A DNA stretch of 64,000 nucleotides from Zychaea mexicana (Eukaryota > Mucoromycota > Mucoromycetes > Mucorales > Lichtheimiaceae): positions 148,526-212,525 of the forward strand of contig NW_026516743.1 in the NCBI RefSeq assembly GCF_025766255.1, in the 5' to 3' direction. Every line of letters starts with the position of its first letter. Position 1 is the stretch's first letter. Positions 47,400 to 60,258 of this stretch are shown here, piece after piece. The notes beneath the pieces were generated by a model. The model was not told the DNA's origin. It did not search any database and was given only the letters and a program-made list of their open reading frames with translations. A program made the translations under genes and the position numbers.

Positions 47400-48393
47400 A
47401 TTCACGAGATGGAAATCAGCGGATCGACTTTAGTTAATTATGCAAAGGTTCTGAAAAGAGACTAAGAGAAACACGGTGGAAGAAAAACGTTTTGAAGTGA
47501 AAGAAAGGTTGAAAGGCGAAAGAGTTGTGTGCGTGTGTGTTGGTAAAGTCCTCAGTCACTGAAAGAACGAATGATTTCGACAGGAGAAATGAAGCTCAGA
47601 CTATGCGCAAGATGATTTGGTATGATTTGGCTCGATTGCCCAATCCGGCACTTGCTTTAATTTCTTTCATGCTACCGCACTTCATGATCACACTTGGCTA
47701 TTTCTTTGTTTATGCTTCTGTCTATATTATGCATTCAATCCATCATGTTAGAATTGATAACAGTGGCGCAAATTTGAACAACAAGAAACTATGACAACGA
47801 TCAAAAGTTACTATTTTCATATCCTCAATAGGGTGGCATTAGTTCGATAAACACGGTAACCATGGTGAGCGCTAATGATTGCCCAACAACAGCTTGGTTA
47901 CCGTGACGATAAGGGGTAGCTGCTTATAATAGTGTCAAACGAGTACTAATCAACCCTGCTGCCCAGCAACAACCTGTTCTTCCTAAACGAAGCTAGCAAG
48001 TTGCCCTAATGGATTTAATCATCACTCACAATTACTTCGGTGAAAGAAAGCTTTCTTTTAGAGCATTGATTAAAGAAGACTCTCTACTGAGAGAATCAGG
48101 CAGAGTACATATAAAAAACTAGCAAATAAAACAAGCTAAATTGTGTGGTGCTAACATCAAAATACCCAAAAAGGCATCATCATTTACGTTTTAATATTCA
48201 CTATCACGCGAAGTGAACAAATATTTCCAACGTTAGATTAGAAGCAAAATATCTGTTTATAAGATTTAACAGAATGTTTGAGAGAAAAAGAATGCGAAAG
48301 AAGGGGGGGGGGAGGGCAGTAAGACAGGATGCTTATATGATCTAGTAAGTTTCTTGTAGTAGTGACAAAGGATGTGGTAGCAGTAAAAGCAAA
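47400..48393. other. Intergenic upstream of Not4
   Basis: No gene seen. Contains a short GT repeat near 47525-47541 and the inverted repeat at 47852-47905. Confidence 0.5.
47852..47905. repeat. Inverted repeat with RFX-like half-sites
   Basis: CACGGTAACCA at 47852-47862 is mirrored exactly by TGGTTACCGTG at 47895-47905, with a 32-bp spacer. Each arm contains GGTAACC, the X-box half-site. The left arm extends into CCATGGTGAG, a partial X-box. It lies about 450 bp upstream of the Not4 start. Confidence 0.6.
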
Positions 48394-50745
48394 TCAAACA
48401 ATTCTGTAATATCTCATAAGGAGTGTGGATAAAATACAGAATGTAAGGATCGAGCACATGATAGAAAAGAACCACGTCAAGTCCTCACGGAACTGTCCAG
48501 GAACGATAACGTTCATGCCCCACAGACCAGTGACGAGGTTCATGGGAATAAGCACACTTCCTAATGCAGTAAGCTTAGAAAGCACGTCGTTGATCTCGTT
48601 GTTGGTTTGCGTCATTTCAATGGATATTTGAGCAAGGTAGTTGGAATGCGATCGTGACGATATCTTCTCATAGTGGTTCAGGGATTGCAGCATAGTGATG
48701 AGGTGATCTACAAGTACAGTAGTGAATAAGTACATTGGGTGAATTGAGCCGGTCAATTGTATCATGCTGTCGGATCGATCAAGAAACGAAATAAAAAAAT
48801 ACCTTGTACGTCACCGAGATATAAAGCCACTTCACTCGACAATGCTGGACGGGTTCCATCGACCGCCTGTGTCTCACCCCGTTTGATCATTGTCTTGACA
48901 ACGTCAGCTTTGCTGACCAAAAGTCGCAACAGACCCATCATTCGTTTGCGGCAGTAGCCAATCCTCCGTAACATATCTGACTGTTCCGATTCTTTGAGAA
49001 TAAGTACAAGCTCATCAATCGAGTCTACTTCAAACTCAATCATTCTTATCAGTGGTGCAAAGGAGTCGGTGATGTCGTCCAAGATCGCGTAACAAATCCA
49101 GTCTATTCTGGGGAATGTCAGTTTGATATTTTTTTCTTGGCATGACCAAAATCATCATCATCGTCTTTTTTTAATAAGTGTGCGTGTGTGGGGTGTGGCG
49201 GGGATAGTGAAGTGGAGGTAACACATGCCTGGCGTAACATTGATGTAATCTTTTAACTGTTTGATCCGCTTTCTGACGCTGTATGGGTGAGGCATAGGTC
49301 GAAAATGAAACTAGTCATCATCCGTTAAAAGCCAAGTACATATAAAGTGGAGGCTTTGCCCAAATAGTCATTACTTACAGTGAGGATGCCTTCTTTGAGG
49401 ATAATTATGTACATGCCGATGGGCTGGAGGTAATTGATTGAATACTGATCTTGATCAAACGTGCGGAAACAAATGAAATAGTAATTCTTGAAAACTTCGC
49501 ATTTTTCTCTTGGCTCTTCCATGGTAATATCTTCTGCGGTCAACGGGTGTATGTGAAAAATCTATGGTTGGGTTTGACGTTTCAGTCACACAATAACATC
49601 CTCCATCCACTGGATAAATATACAAACACAGGCGTACCTTGCTGAGTGCTTTCATCTCGGCATCCGTTGGGGACAAAACATCGATCCAAAAACAGCCCTT
49701 CTTGATCATAGCGCTCAGCTGATCGCCATTGGACGGTATTTCGCTGATGGAACGTGCATGGATAGTTGATGGTTCGGAAGGAGAATAGTAGGTAAATCGA
49801 TAAGCGTCTGGATCTTCTTGCTGTTGGTACTGGTTTTAGTTGTGTGCGTGCAATTAGATGGAATTTCAAATTAGAGACCGGTTTATCTGTTTTATGGCAG
49901 TAATCAAGAGAGATATAATCATCTTTAAAGTACCTTGAGTCGATCACCGTACAGACTACCAAACTTTCTTGTATCCGACAGCATGTTTGAAAGGCGGCGT
50001 CGCCGTGGATGATGGTCGTTGTGATTGTTGCGTTGCTCTTCCTGGATATATTCTTCGAGGGCGTCAAAATCGATGCCGTTCTGATCGTTCTTTTCATCTG
50101 ACGGAGGAAAGCAAACGTCTCCTTCGATAGACTCTTGCCTTGATCCGGCTGTGTCTGCATCAGAGTTGTAGAGATGGAGGGGAGGGGTGCTGGCTTTGCT
50201 GTTATTGTTGAGTGTGTTTGTGCCCGATGTAGAGCTGGTTCCGTGATGGCTGTGATTTTCGTCGTCGTAGCAACCGTTGCTGTTGTTGGTCATGTTTATG
50301 AGAACGTTGTTGTCGCATACTCCTTCTCTCGATCGTGCACCCATCCCCCCTCCTCCTAGTCCTCCTTCGGTTGATCTGGTAAAATAGGGAGGAGCAGGAT
50401 CGCGCTATCTTTCTTGGTCAGGTACTGCTGGGCAATAGTGCAAAATGAAAGATATAATCACAGAGAAAAAAGAATTCCCCATTTTTGGGTGTCTGTGATA
50501 TGCTTGTTGGACAAGAAACTCACTTCTGTAGCCACTTCGGGAATAGCGGCGTAACGAGTATTTCGTGATCGATTGAAAAACATGTTGAGCGGTTGGAATG
50601 GTGAGGAGGAGGAGGAGGAGGAGGTAGGATGTGTGTCGGAATCTTCCTGATCGAATTGTGTACGGGAGAACTGCATGGGATGCTGGTGCGGCATTAGTCG
50701 AGAGCCTGGCCTGCTCTTATTGTTGCGTTTTTTTGGCTTGGCCAT
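48394..50745 (-). CDS. CorA-family Mg2+ transporter, fungal Alr/Mnr2 type
   Basis: Roughly 600-650 residues in about seven exons, starting MAKPKKRNNKSRPGSRL at 50745 and ending LMRYYRIV at 48394. A long cytosolic N-terminus with Ser, His and Asn tracts leads into the CorA domain: KKGCFWIDVLSPTDAEM, HPLTAEDITMEEPREKCEVF, NYYFICFRTFDQDQY, DWICYAILDDITDSFAPLI. The long helix reads QISIEMTQTNNEINDVLSKL. Transmembrane helix 1 (TALGSVLIPMNLVTGLWGMN) carries the signature GMN, followed by a loop (VIVPGQFREDLTW) and helix 2 (FFSIMCSILTFCILSTLL). CorA proteins are pentameric Mg2+ channels. Alr1 acts at the plasma membrane and Mnr2 at the vacuole; the sequence does not decide between them. A nearby start 24 bp upstream (MFFLLSHNMAKPK) is possible. 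Confidence 0.92.
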
Positions 50746-51289
50746 GTTATGCGAAAGGAGGAAAAACAAGGAAGGAAGGAAGGAAAGAACAGGAAGGGGT
50801 GGATGGATAAATGAGAGAGAGAGAGAGAGAGGAAGGGAGGGAATCCAACTGGCAGAAAAGTCTATTTAAACACAGATCTATTATGGCCTTTTTGTTCTTC
50901 ATATTCAAGGATGGCGTTTCTGCAGCTTGGGCATTTTGCATGTACGCACCTGTTTCGTCATGTGCAGGAATTTTGAGGGACAGAGGGTAACAGCATGGTC
51001 CCCTTTTGCGCGCTCCACTCATCGTACTTACCACCTTCAGGGTTTTAATTTTCCTTCTTGGTCCCGCTTGCTTGGGCTACCACTACTAGCAGTACGCTGA
51101 TCGTGTCATCTGCCTTTGGTAACTCCCTCCGTTTCCCCAGTCCGTTCTGGGTACTATACAGAGCCCCAAGGCTGAGGAGGACTCCTTTGTTGTTCTGTCA
51201 ATAAAATTTTCACGCAAGAACGGTGGTGACATGGGCATTGATGTTTATGTTTTTGTATTTATTTATTCAACAAGCAGGGAAAACATGGC
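50746..51289. other. Intergenic, no gene seen
   Basis: Contains a GGAA repeat (about 50768-50790) and a GA repeat (about 50811-50832) in the presumed promoter of the CorA gene, plus the 3' flank of RIC1. Confidence 0.5.
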
Positions 51290-54200
51290 TCAAGTGCTCG
51301 TCAATCCTTGCATACTTTGTACCACCTTGGCCACTTGTGCATCCTCAGTGTTCGGTGACATTGGATTATTTGGATCCATACGGTTCTTGATCACCTCTAG
51401 CGCCTCCTGTACAGTTTTGCCCGTGTCTTGTTATGAAAGTATGGGTAAGTTAAACACATGTTCTATTGCTGGCTCACAATTTCCGTAGCATCAACTTACT
51501 GTCAATAGAGCTAAGGAACCGTACAAGCTCTTTGCAAAGTTCGAAATCCTCCACGTCCATAGCCTTCTGTAGCAGGCGTATTGTATCCTTTGCATAACAT
51601 ATTAGCATTCCGACACACAAATTGATTCCGAAAAAAAAATGCAGAACGTACTTTGCCACCAACAGCTAGAGGCTGCATCGTTTGAAGGATGATAAGGTAC
51701 GATGTTGCTGTGCGTAGTCGCTCATCAGATAAACATAGCTGCACAATTAAGGTAAGTCGCGCATTATTTTTTTTCTTTTACATGAGATCGTTTTGCTCAT
51801 ATATCGGTTATTCTTAATACCTCGAATAAGTCTTTTGGTTCGCCTACTACTGAAAATAAATGATCCCATAGGGCCACTTCCGTCTTTCGTGCACAGCTGA
51901 CAATGACATCCAGAGCATGAGGAAATTGATCCAAGTACTTGATCACCAGCGGTAAAATGGGATCTACCCACAACAATTGATTGTGATGGGGCGTCAGTAT
52001 GCATGTAGTTAAAACTTAAAACCACATGGAGATTTCTATTTAAAAAGAGATACTTTACCATGGTGTGGCCGATTTTCCGTCTCCTCTTCTAACACAGTAT
52101 GGAGCAAGATCTCAAGAGAGTGTCCGAAATAGATCAATCGCTCGTAAGCGCGACCAAATACTACTGCATCTTCTTCATATCCTTGACGTAGCAAATGTTG
52201 CAATATGTGATGTATAAATAAATGCGTCTACATGTGTGGCTCTTGAGTCATCACGTGGACAATGAACATGGTTTCCGAAACAGTTTTGTTCCATACATAC
52301 CTTGCTGCTCATTTTGTAAATCATAAATTTAAGGGACTCTTTAAACACCATGCCTTGCTCTATTCCTATAACTACGCCTTTTTCAAGAAGCACAGCTGAT
52401 AGAATGAAATAAATGAAATCAGCTTGAAATCGGTTGTCCAGTTGGTCTATGGTAGCAACTTACAGTGGGGATAAAAGTCTAACGGTATATAAATCGTGCT
52501 GTCGTCTAGTTGACGTATACTCGGAATTCGCCAGCGTGAGAAACCGTCCATTTCTATAACTGACATGGATGGTGATAAGGGTTCTGGGCCGATATGAAAG
52601 CCTAGCGAGTAGGGTCGACCGATGTTGGCCCTTGCAGCCAGGATACCCGGTGTAGTAGGTGTAGATGGTTCGCTTTCAAATGGATCATTGCTAAATGTAT
52701 TGAATCCATAATCGTCGCTCCGTAAAAGATTCGCATAGACCTGTTTAGAAGAATTGTACTTTTAGCAAAACGTTGCATATCACTTACTAGTATTGTTCTC
52801 ATCAATTTACCTTAACACCTTTGCCATCAACAACCCAAAGAGAAGTTAAAAGATTCGATATACTCTTTTTTCCAATCCAGTAGTATTCGGTTTTATCAGA
52901 TAAGACATGTAGGTCATATTGTGATTGCGTGTTGGCTTGTCCTGTCAAGTCTGAATCATCGTCGTCATCCTAGTATGAAGAATTAGTATCAGTTATCATT
53001 CTAATGCCGTAGTAGCAGTAGTAGTAGCACTTAATACTTGGAATGACGTACAGGCACACGAGGGCAGAGCATAATCAATTTCCCATCCACCAAGATAACG
53101 ATATTGGCAGATATAACGTCGCCCAATGCAGTCATTTGATCTGAAGATGATCTTTTTTTTAGAAACTTGTTACTTGACCAATTTTAAAGTTTCTTACCTC
53201 CATTATGGCTGCCAAACAAACTAATACCACGCACCCGCGTCACGCGAGCAACCACGTTACCAAAGGCAACTCGTCGTACGCGTTCCAATCGAGCGACGTT
53301 GACATTTCCGTTCCCGTTCATGATGGCTGCGTTTGCTGCATTGATGCTTTCGGATCGTGTGATAATATTATACACATTTAAAACATTGTCGGATGTGTAG
53401 ACTAGCAGATAATTCCCACATATGTTTATATAGAGGGGGGTATGTTGTAAAGTCTCCGTATAGAGGATATGCGCGTTGTCGAGATTGTTGTCGCGCGAAT
53501 ACAGTCGTAGCTAAACAACGGTCCGATAAAGTCAGCACTCGTCTTATATCAATGACCATAATGATGAACTCTCACAACAAACGATATATACCTCGTACAG
53601 TTTTCCAGCAACCGGTGCATTAAGCACTTCGCAAGCCGCGATCAGTATATTCTTGTACCATGCTAAACCACCACGCACAAGGAACCCTTGCTCTTGCTGT
53701 TGGTTTCCAAACATTTTCCAGCGATTAGAAAATGTGTTATAGTGCGCCAAACCCCTGCGTCCTGCAACTGCGACGAATTTGCCGTCTGCGCTAATGGATG
53801 CATACTATATTCAGAAAAAAAAGAGAGAAATTTAAATCTACACAATTCCCAGAAGTAAACCTTGTCAAGCCACTTACTCGAATAGGCCAGTGATCGGTGA
53901 TGTACATGGGCGGATACTATATTCTTATTGCATCAGCCATCAAGAGGCGCGAATACAGGCACTTTTATGTTACTACTAAGCTCACCAGCACTTGGGTCCA
54001 TAGAACTGCATCGGGATCGATCGTTGTAGTATTGTTTTCTTGATAATCTCCACCATAGTTGTACAGTAAAATTCTGTCATCCATCTGCAGCAATCCTCGC
54101 CTCGCGTTATCCTGTAGTTTTAAACAGAATCAGTTACCCTCATCGCTTTCATGCATAGTAATAAGTAGTCGCAATATGAATAACTTACAGCATTGTGGAA

Positions 54201-56256
54201 GCTGGTGATGGCCGATTTTGCAAAAGGCAGAGTGAACAAACTCGTCTTCTCGCTTTCGATGGCAAAATAGTCGTCGTTTTTTTCCTTCAGTTCTGGCGCA
54301 CTGAGGATAAATAGATGGTGATTACCCGGACCCCAAAACTATCATGACAAATCCCTAGACATATGAGTACGTATGTCTATCGACATGTTTGTGTTTAAGG
54401 GGAAAAAAGACTTACCAAGGAGCTAACACCTTTAATATACGTGTCTTGTGGGAGATAAGGTCTGTTATTGTAGATACAATTTTAGTCTCCTTCATCAACA
54501 CTACAAGTAGTTGAATATAAAGAAAAAAAGCGTATACTTACTCATCTCCGCCGTCACCATGACTGTAAAATATATCGTCTATGACGCTGATTGAAGATAA
54601 GAGATTTCCGTAGACACTCCATACTGCTATTCCTCGACTTTCAAAACCGACAGCCAAGGCATATCCATCCGAAGTCCATGCGAGCGACTTTATACTACTT
54701 TGTGTTCCATATGACGTTGATCGCATATCTGCGGGGCCGTTTGCTTGCCGTATAAATTCATGTGAAAGCGTGGGTGCCGAAACGTAGTTGTTTGCTGAAT
54801 ATACATACACCTTTCCGCTAATAGGAAACCTCCTAGTCAGCTTTACTGAAACTCTTCACTATATATCTGCGGGCATATAACCTACCTTTTCGTTCCAACA
54901 GCGATAAGCGAGAATTTACCATTGACAGCGACACTTGTTGCTTGTTTGCCTACATCCACTTCCTCTTCTTCTCCGTGGAAACACGTGCCAGTCCATGTAA
55001 TCATCTCTTTGTAACTAGGAACGGTGGGCGATATTCCAAAGGACGACATTGTCGGAGAACTCAACTGTATGTGTATATATGCATGTCAGATATTCCAGAT
55101 ATCATTAGTTTACTGCGCCAAATTTTCTTACCCTCCTACTACTGCTCCTTCGTCGCTGTCCAGGAGTAGATGCACCAGCATTTTGAATGAAATACACTCT
55201 TCCTGCACTCGTAACCCAAATCGAAACATTCATCGCCTTATCATAGGTGGTCGATATAACCTTTTCTATAGATGCAAAATGAGTAAACTACCTTTTCCTT
55301 TTCTCTTGCTTTCTTTGTAATGCATATGTACCTGATGGATCGACGAAAATGCCGAGTTTGCTTTGAACTGCAGTTTGCGTCGAATTGACTTCGTGCGGAT
55401 TCCAGGAAATACACTGGATAGCAGCAGGTTTTTGTGTAGCAATGATAAGTGTATCGTCGGAAGAAGTACCGCTGGTTATAACAAAAAATATAAGCCAAAG
55501 ATTAACGATCTTTCCCCTTGCTGATACAATATGTTTTCTGTTATGCGAGTTCCAGCTAGGAAGCATTCATGTACCATGCTACGCCAGCATCTACTCGAAT
55601 CGCCAGTCGAAACTTTAATAACATTGTCCGTGGGCCGCCACCTTCACCGGGACCAGTGACAAACGCATGATGCGAGTGCGGAAAGTTAAATTCAAATGAT
55701 CGCTGCTCGAAGCTGAGAATGGCATAAAGTAATAAATAGTTTTTGGTGGTCTACAGTGAATGGTACCGTGTTATCATCCACCCACCATCATTTATCAGTT
55801 TTATTTCTTCTACAAAGAAAATCAATGATTTCTCGATGAATGTTTTTTCCATATTTACCATGACCACGATGGCACTGGCGTCTGGCTTCCACATGATATG
55901 CTTGTTCGTGCCGAACTCATGGATATGCTTTTCTGATCGCTCTACAAAGGACAAGACGGCCGTCGGCTGCAATTGGGTTACATTATGGTGAGTCTCACGA
56001 AGTTACCAATGGTGATGGTAGTTGAAGAGACGATCGTCAGCATTGTAGCAGAGACCCAGTTTACCTTGACAGACCATAAATAGACGGCGGTGGAAGTGCA
56101 ACTGACGAATAGTGACGCGTGTGGTGATGCTTCAACGCTGACAATATCGAGTGGTTGTCGAAAATGCTTGTCGGCATCTTGACTTTGAGTTGCAGTGTTG
56201 CCACGCAATGCACTGGCTAGGGACAGCTGACTTGCCACGCCATTGAGCCAGTACAT
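51290..56256 (-). CDS. RIC1: RIC1 homologue, Ypt6/Rab6 GEF subunit
   Basis: Long many-exon gene of about 1,000 residues starting [17 protein letters not shown] at 56256. Ric1 forms, with Rgp1, the exchange factor for Ypt6/Rab6 at the Golgi, needed for retrograde traffic. Family strings in order: [33 protein letters not shown] with [18 protein letters not shown] (cf. human RIC1 QFGSYKQAEWRPD), then [20 protein letters not shown] (cf. CALVVGWEKFGLSVWS), and farther on [26 protein letters not shown] sequence around 52790-52860. C-terminal exons (51510-52060) form the helical RIC1 domain, with [19 protein letters not shown] and [15 protein letters not shown]. The last exon (51290-51406) reads [16 protein letters not shown] and ends QGLTST. 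The gene is transcribed divergently from the gene at 56519. Confidence 0.87.
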
Positions 56257-56518
56257 TATATTTTATTTGAGAAGAGCAAGGAGGGCAGTAGAGAGGGAGC
56301 TGAAAGAGGGCGGCAACGACGGGCTGGAAGAGATATACTGTTTTATGTATGGAACACAATAGGAGTTGCAAGCACCGAGAGAGGGTTGGGCTTTATTTAA
56401 GCCATAATTATCCGCTGAGTTTAGCCCCAAGCACTTGGATATGAGTAAGAGAAAGACGAAACCTTTTCTCTGTCTCTTTCTTCCTCGCTCTTTTTCTCTC
56501 CACTACTGTCTTCTCGAT
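56257..56518. promoter_or_regulatory. Divergent promoter between RIC1 and the alginate-lyase-like gene
   Basis: Only 262 bp separate the two start codons, so the genes share a compact bidirectional promoter. A pyrimidine-rich stretch at 56458-56505 precedes the plus-strand ATG. A TATAAAAT-like element on the minus strand near 56257-56266 is probably leader sequence, not a TATA box. Confidence 0.6.
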
Positions 56519-58102
56519 ATGGGTCCAAAGAAACCAGAAATAGAGTACATTCATCTGCGCCGTATCTTTGAGCTACGCAAGGCAAAAGACCCTCCTCAAG
56601 AATACACCGAGGCCTACGAGTGCCTGCGCAAACTTGCACAGGGTGCCATGAAGAAAGGACCCTTCACTGTCACCAATGGCAAAACTGCTCCACATATTGC
56701 TGCCAGTGGTGACCCACGCGATTTCTTGAGTTATGCACCGTAAGTTTTCACTATTGGGGCAAACTCATATGCGATGTTGACTTGAAATCAAATAGATACT
56801 GGTGGCCGGTAAATATAACCCAAAGAAGTAGTAGTCTTGGTACGACAACGCAGCTAATAATTATGTGGTCGTGCGCCAGGAAGAAAAAAATGGCAAAGTA
56901 AACTACGTTCGTCGCGACGGCAAGCGTAATCCTGGTGAGTGAGTGGTGCATTCCAGGATGATTGAGCCACGGCGTCTATGCAAAAAAAAGACAAAACTTT
57001 AATTTTGTTTGCTTTTGTTCCGTTACAGATTGCAAACTAGTGCAGGACCAATCCCAACTGGAGGGTCTTGCAGAAAATTTAACGTATCTTTGCCTGGGGT
57101 ATTACCTACTGGGTAAGCCTGAATACGGCAACCACGCTGTGTCTCTGATCGATGCATTTTTTGTCAATGATAAGACAAAGATGAATCCCCATGTCGAATA
57201 TGGCCAAGTAGTCCGAGGTGCCAACAATCCTACTGGCAAGGGACGCGCAGAAGGCATCATAAGCACTCGCTTGTAAGGGATAAGGAAAAGCTAGAATTCT
57301 GGGCTGCTGTCGGATTACCTAACGCATTTGTCGCTCTTTGAAAAGCTTGGCTAGAGTCGTTAACGTGCTGCCACTGCTACAAGATCACGAGGCATACACT
57401 GCTGTTTCGCAACCTGTCCGAGCATGGTTCTCGGACTACTTGCGCTGGCTTTTGGAAAGCTCAATCGGTAAAAAGGAGGCTGCAACGAAGAACAATCACT
57501 ACACGTTTTATCTAGTGCAGACCACCTCTATCCAGCAATTCCTCCAGCCTGAAAATCGCGACGGTGTACGCAGCATCGAAAATTACTTCAACGTGACACT
57601 CCCAAAACAAGTTGATCCAAACACTGGAAACCAGCCATTGGAAGCCAATCGGACCAAACCCTTCCACTACCTCGAGTTTAATCTACATGCCGCTTTGTTC
57701 CTTGGAGAATTGGCCATAGACGCTGGTTGCAACGTGTACAGTCATCACCAGCTGATCCCTTTAGCGACGACTTATATGGTGGGCTGTTGCAAACCAGACA
57801 TGAAGGAAGATATGACAGAAGGGGTGCGCACTGTTGAAATTGTCAAGAGCCGTTATGGGGATACCAACGACAGCTGCTACACAAATTTTCTTGAAAATGC
57901 CCGCAGATGCAAAGATGCTGAAAACCTCAGCGGTCCTAAGCATGCTATCGCTCGACTGTGGTTTTACCACGAAAACGGCCAACAATGTTCACCGAGCACC
58001 AGTAGTAGCAGTAGCAGTAGCAGTAGCAGTAATGGCAGCCACCATCATAAAGGTAGTCGGACGAAAGCCTTTTTGAATAAGCTGCTCCATAGGAACAAGT
58101 AA
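56519..58102 (+). CDS. Alginate-lyase-family (chondroitin AC/alginate lyase fold) protein
   Basis: Five exons: 56519-56739, 56796-56808 (13 nt), 56880-56934, 57029-57272 and 57346-58102. They sum to 430 codons including stop, and the phase is kept at every junction. Motifs match the Alginate_lyase family (Pfam PF05426): SGDPRDFLSYAPYWWP, YVRRDGKRNPD, LAENLTYLCLGYYLLG, SLIDAFFVNDKTKMNPH, GAEGIISTRL-like GRAEGIISTR, WFSDYLRWLLES, KNNHYTFYLVQTTSI, and FHYLEFNLHAALFLGELA. Family members cleave uronate polysaccharides by beta-elimination, but fungal members are uncharacterised. No signal peptide follows the chosen start. An upstream in-frame ATG at 56441 would add a weakly hydrophobic leader (KPFLCLFLPRSFSLHYCLL), so secretion is possible. 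The tail is Ser-rich then basic (SRTKAFLNKLLHRNK). Confidence 0.85.
56796..56808 (+). other. 13-nt micro-exon encoding the YWWP signature
   Basis: The sequence between an AATAG acceptor and a GTAAAT donor completes CC|A TAC TGG TGG CCG. It joins SYAP to EEKNGKV with no frame loss. Confidence 0.8.
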
Positions 58103-58620
58103 AAACCACAGCGCTGTGTACTCATGTACTGTCAGAAGAAACCAACTGTATGAATTGCACAAACTGTATGAAGTGAGCTTACTGCATTGACTCCTCGTTA
58201 CTACAGCGCATACAGCACTTGCATGAAATATGATTCCAGAGCAGCTAAGCTTTGCATATTTTCAAGAGAGAACCATATTCAAGAACAATGTTTTTTTGTT
58301 AAGCCATGTTTGATGGAGTAAGACAAATTTCAGAGCAAAGAGGACGGCTTAGAGAAGTAGAATACAGATCAAGATGGCAAAATTAAATATGTCGGTGCGA
58401 CGTCTGTGCCAAGAATAAGCTAAAGTGTGATGACAACAGCAACAACAATACCGGGCCGAGTACAACCTCTATGCTCAAGTCTTGGTTATCAATATGAACC
58501 ATTACTTCACCATGACTGTCGCACTATATAGTCTGGCACATAGCAACCACTGATATACGATAAAGGCGTGGAATGTTACACGGTGCTTTTGTGGTTTAAA
58601 TTTATTTAATCTATTTTAAT
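58103..58620. other. Intergenic between convergent genes
   Basis: No gene seen; 3' flanks of the plus-strand gene ending at 58102 and the minus-strand gene ending at 58621. Confidence 0.5.
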
Positions 58621-59560
58621 TTAAAGGTTCTTCGAAGATGAACTAAAAAAGGTGGTAATATCGCGATCCCGCCAGTGCCGGATGCGGTTGAATGTAGCGG
58701 CACTGCAGTGGTTGAGTGAGAGTAAGGGAGGGGAAGGATTTTTTTTGCTAAATGTCGTAAGGGACAATTGATGCTTATTACAAGTAAGTTTATGGGCTTC
58801 GACTTTATGCTTCGTTCCATTCCCTGTCTGACGTTTTTTGGTAAATTTCTTGCGCGGATCTGTATATAGAAAGGGAGGGAGAGAGAGGCAAGAGATGAAC
58901 CAAAGTGCAGTAAGGATACCCGTAGGACCGACGTAGACAAGCCAGTGCAGAAATGCTACGGCAGAGAGTGGCGCTGCTAAGTCAAATTGAAATTAGTCTA
59001 TGGCTCAATACAACATAGCGATGACTTTTCTGTGGGGATATACGAATGACTCACATATTTGGGGTGGGCCGACTGCTGTTTCTATACCCTTTCAATGCAG
59101 GCTCAAGACTAATGTTACTGGCATTAGCAAACATATATTAACCATGACTATTGTACAAAAGGAAGAACGTGGCTGACTATAAGATACATTTGCACAATAC
59201 AGCATGTCATCCTGATGGCCCAGACGGCAGCCTTGGCTAGCAGAACCGTTGTTCGGACCGTGAGCTTGGTAATGAGGAACACGGTCCTCATCAACGATAC
59301 TGCCGCCTTCAGAACCGAGACCGCCGTCTCCACAACCGAGACCGCCGCGCTTATGACCAATGCTAGGTCCTCAGCAGTGAGCTCAAAAGCGGCCTGGTTG
59401 TGGTTGTCGTCCTTGGTGGTGGCGATGGAGACAGAGGAGGCAGAGGAGGCAGAGGAGGAGGAGGCGCAGGGAAGTAAACTGGCGAACCAGCGGAACGCAG
59501 TTTGCAGTGCCGAGGCAGCTGCAGGCAAAATTGATTTAAAAAAGGCATTCTGTTGTGTGT
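58621..59560 (-). CDS. Multi-pass membrane protein, family not recognised
   Basis: The 3' exon (58621-58976) reads APLSAVAFLHWLVYVGPTG, then ILTALWFISCLSLPPFLY, and a basic tail DPRKKFTKKRQTGNGTKHKV ending FFSSSSKNL. The upstream exon (about 59201-59560) reads AFFKSILPAAASALQTAF, a Ser-rich linker, then a long Ala/Val-rich stretch (DLALVISAAVSVVETAVS, VLKAAVSLMRTVFLITKL) with several possible membrane helices. A donor at 59200 (GCT|GTATTG) joined to the TTAG acceptor keeps the frame, giving a 224-bp intron; this is longer than most here, so the joint is provisional. The true start was not found; a CA repeat (about 59555-59577) precedes the exon. The layout resembles EI24/outer-spore-wall-type proteins, but I would not assign it. 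Confidence 0.45.
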
Positions 59561-60258
59561 GTGTGTGTGTGTGTGTAGAACGAGAAGTAGTAGTGGTTGA
59601 AGAGTAAAGAGATATCCAGGATCGAACGAAGCTTGGTATTTATAATGCTGGAACAAACCCTTAATCAATCCATCCATCCGCAACAGCTGATCGATCACCT
59701 TTTGCACACTCAACTTATCATCCTAATTCATCATTACTACTTCTACTTCACCCGAGGGTTTTTCTGACATTTAACCTTGTTCTTGTCCGGTCTCCCTTGT
59801 CATTACTCCTGTGTAATTTCTTGTGACAGAGCATCGGGAAGATAGATCAACAATGGAGGATCTGCTTTCAGAAATAGTAGGAACCCCACAAAGAAAAGTG
59901 GAGAGATTGATTGGCAGGTCGGAAGCCATGTGTCGCTTCACTGAGGGTTTCTTTTCCTCTTTATATACATCTATTACGATTAATACAGTACTGACGTGAG
60001 TCAGCAGGAAGCAAAGGTAGTCTAGGAACGAGGAGCTCAGGAAGAGCGCAACACAGATCTTTCTTCTTTGGATAGTGACAAGTGATGCGTGTGTCAAACC
60101 TCGAACGTTCCAACAGCTTTCCCTTGAAACGAAAACTCCGTAGAGTGAAAGCGCATTGTTACGCAACGATTTGGCCAATTTACTTGGTACTCAAAGTGCA
60201 CAAAGGAATGGCGGGTGAACAAGGTGATCAATGGAGCAACGAGTTACGCGCAAAAGGG
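59561..60258. other. Unresolved region upstream of the membrane protein gene
   Basis: A CA/GT repeat lies at about 59555-59577 and a TATAAATA element on the minus strand near 59640. A hydrophobic minus-strand frame at about 59940-60075 (CVALFLSSSFLDYLCFLLTH) may be an exon of another membrane protein, but I could not extend it. Confidence 0.35.

Noticed and set aside
59215..59607. Plus-strand ORF of 130 codons opposite the membrane protein
   Set aside because: The minus strand reads as a membrane protein continuing into a clearly coding downstream exon; the plus-strand frame ends in a translated CA/GT repeat.
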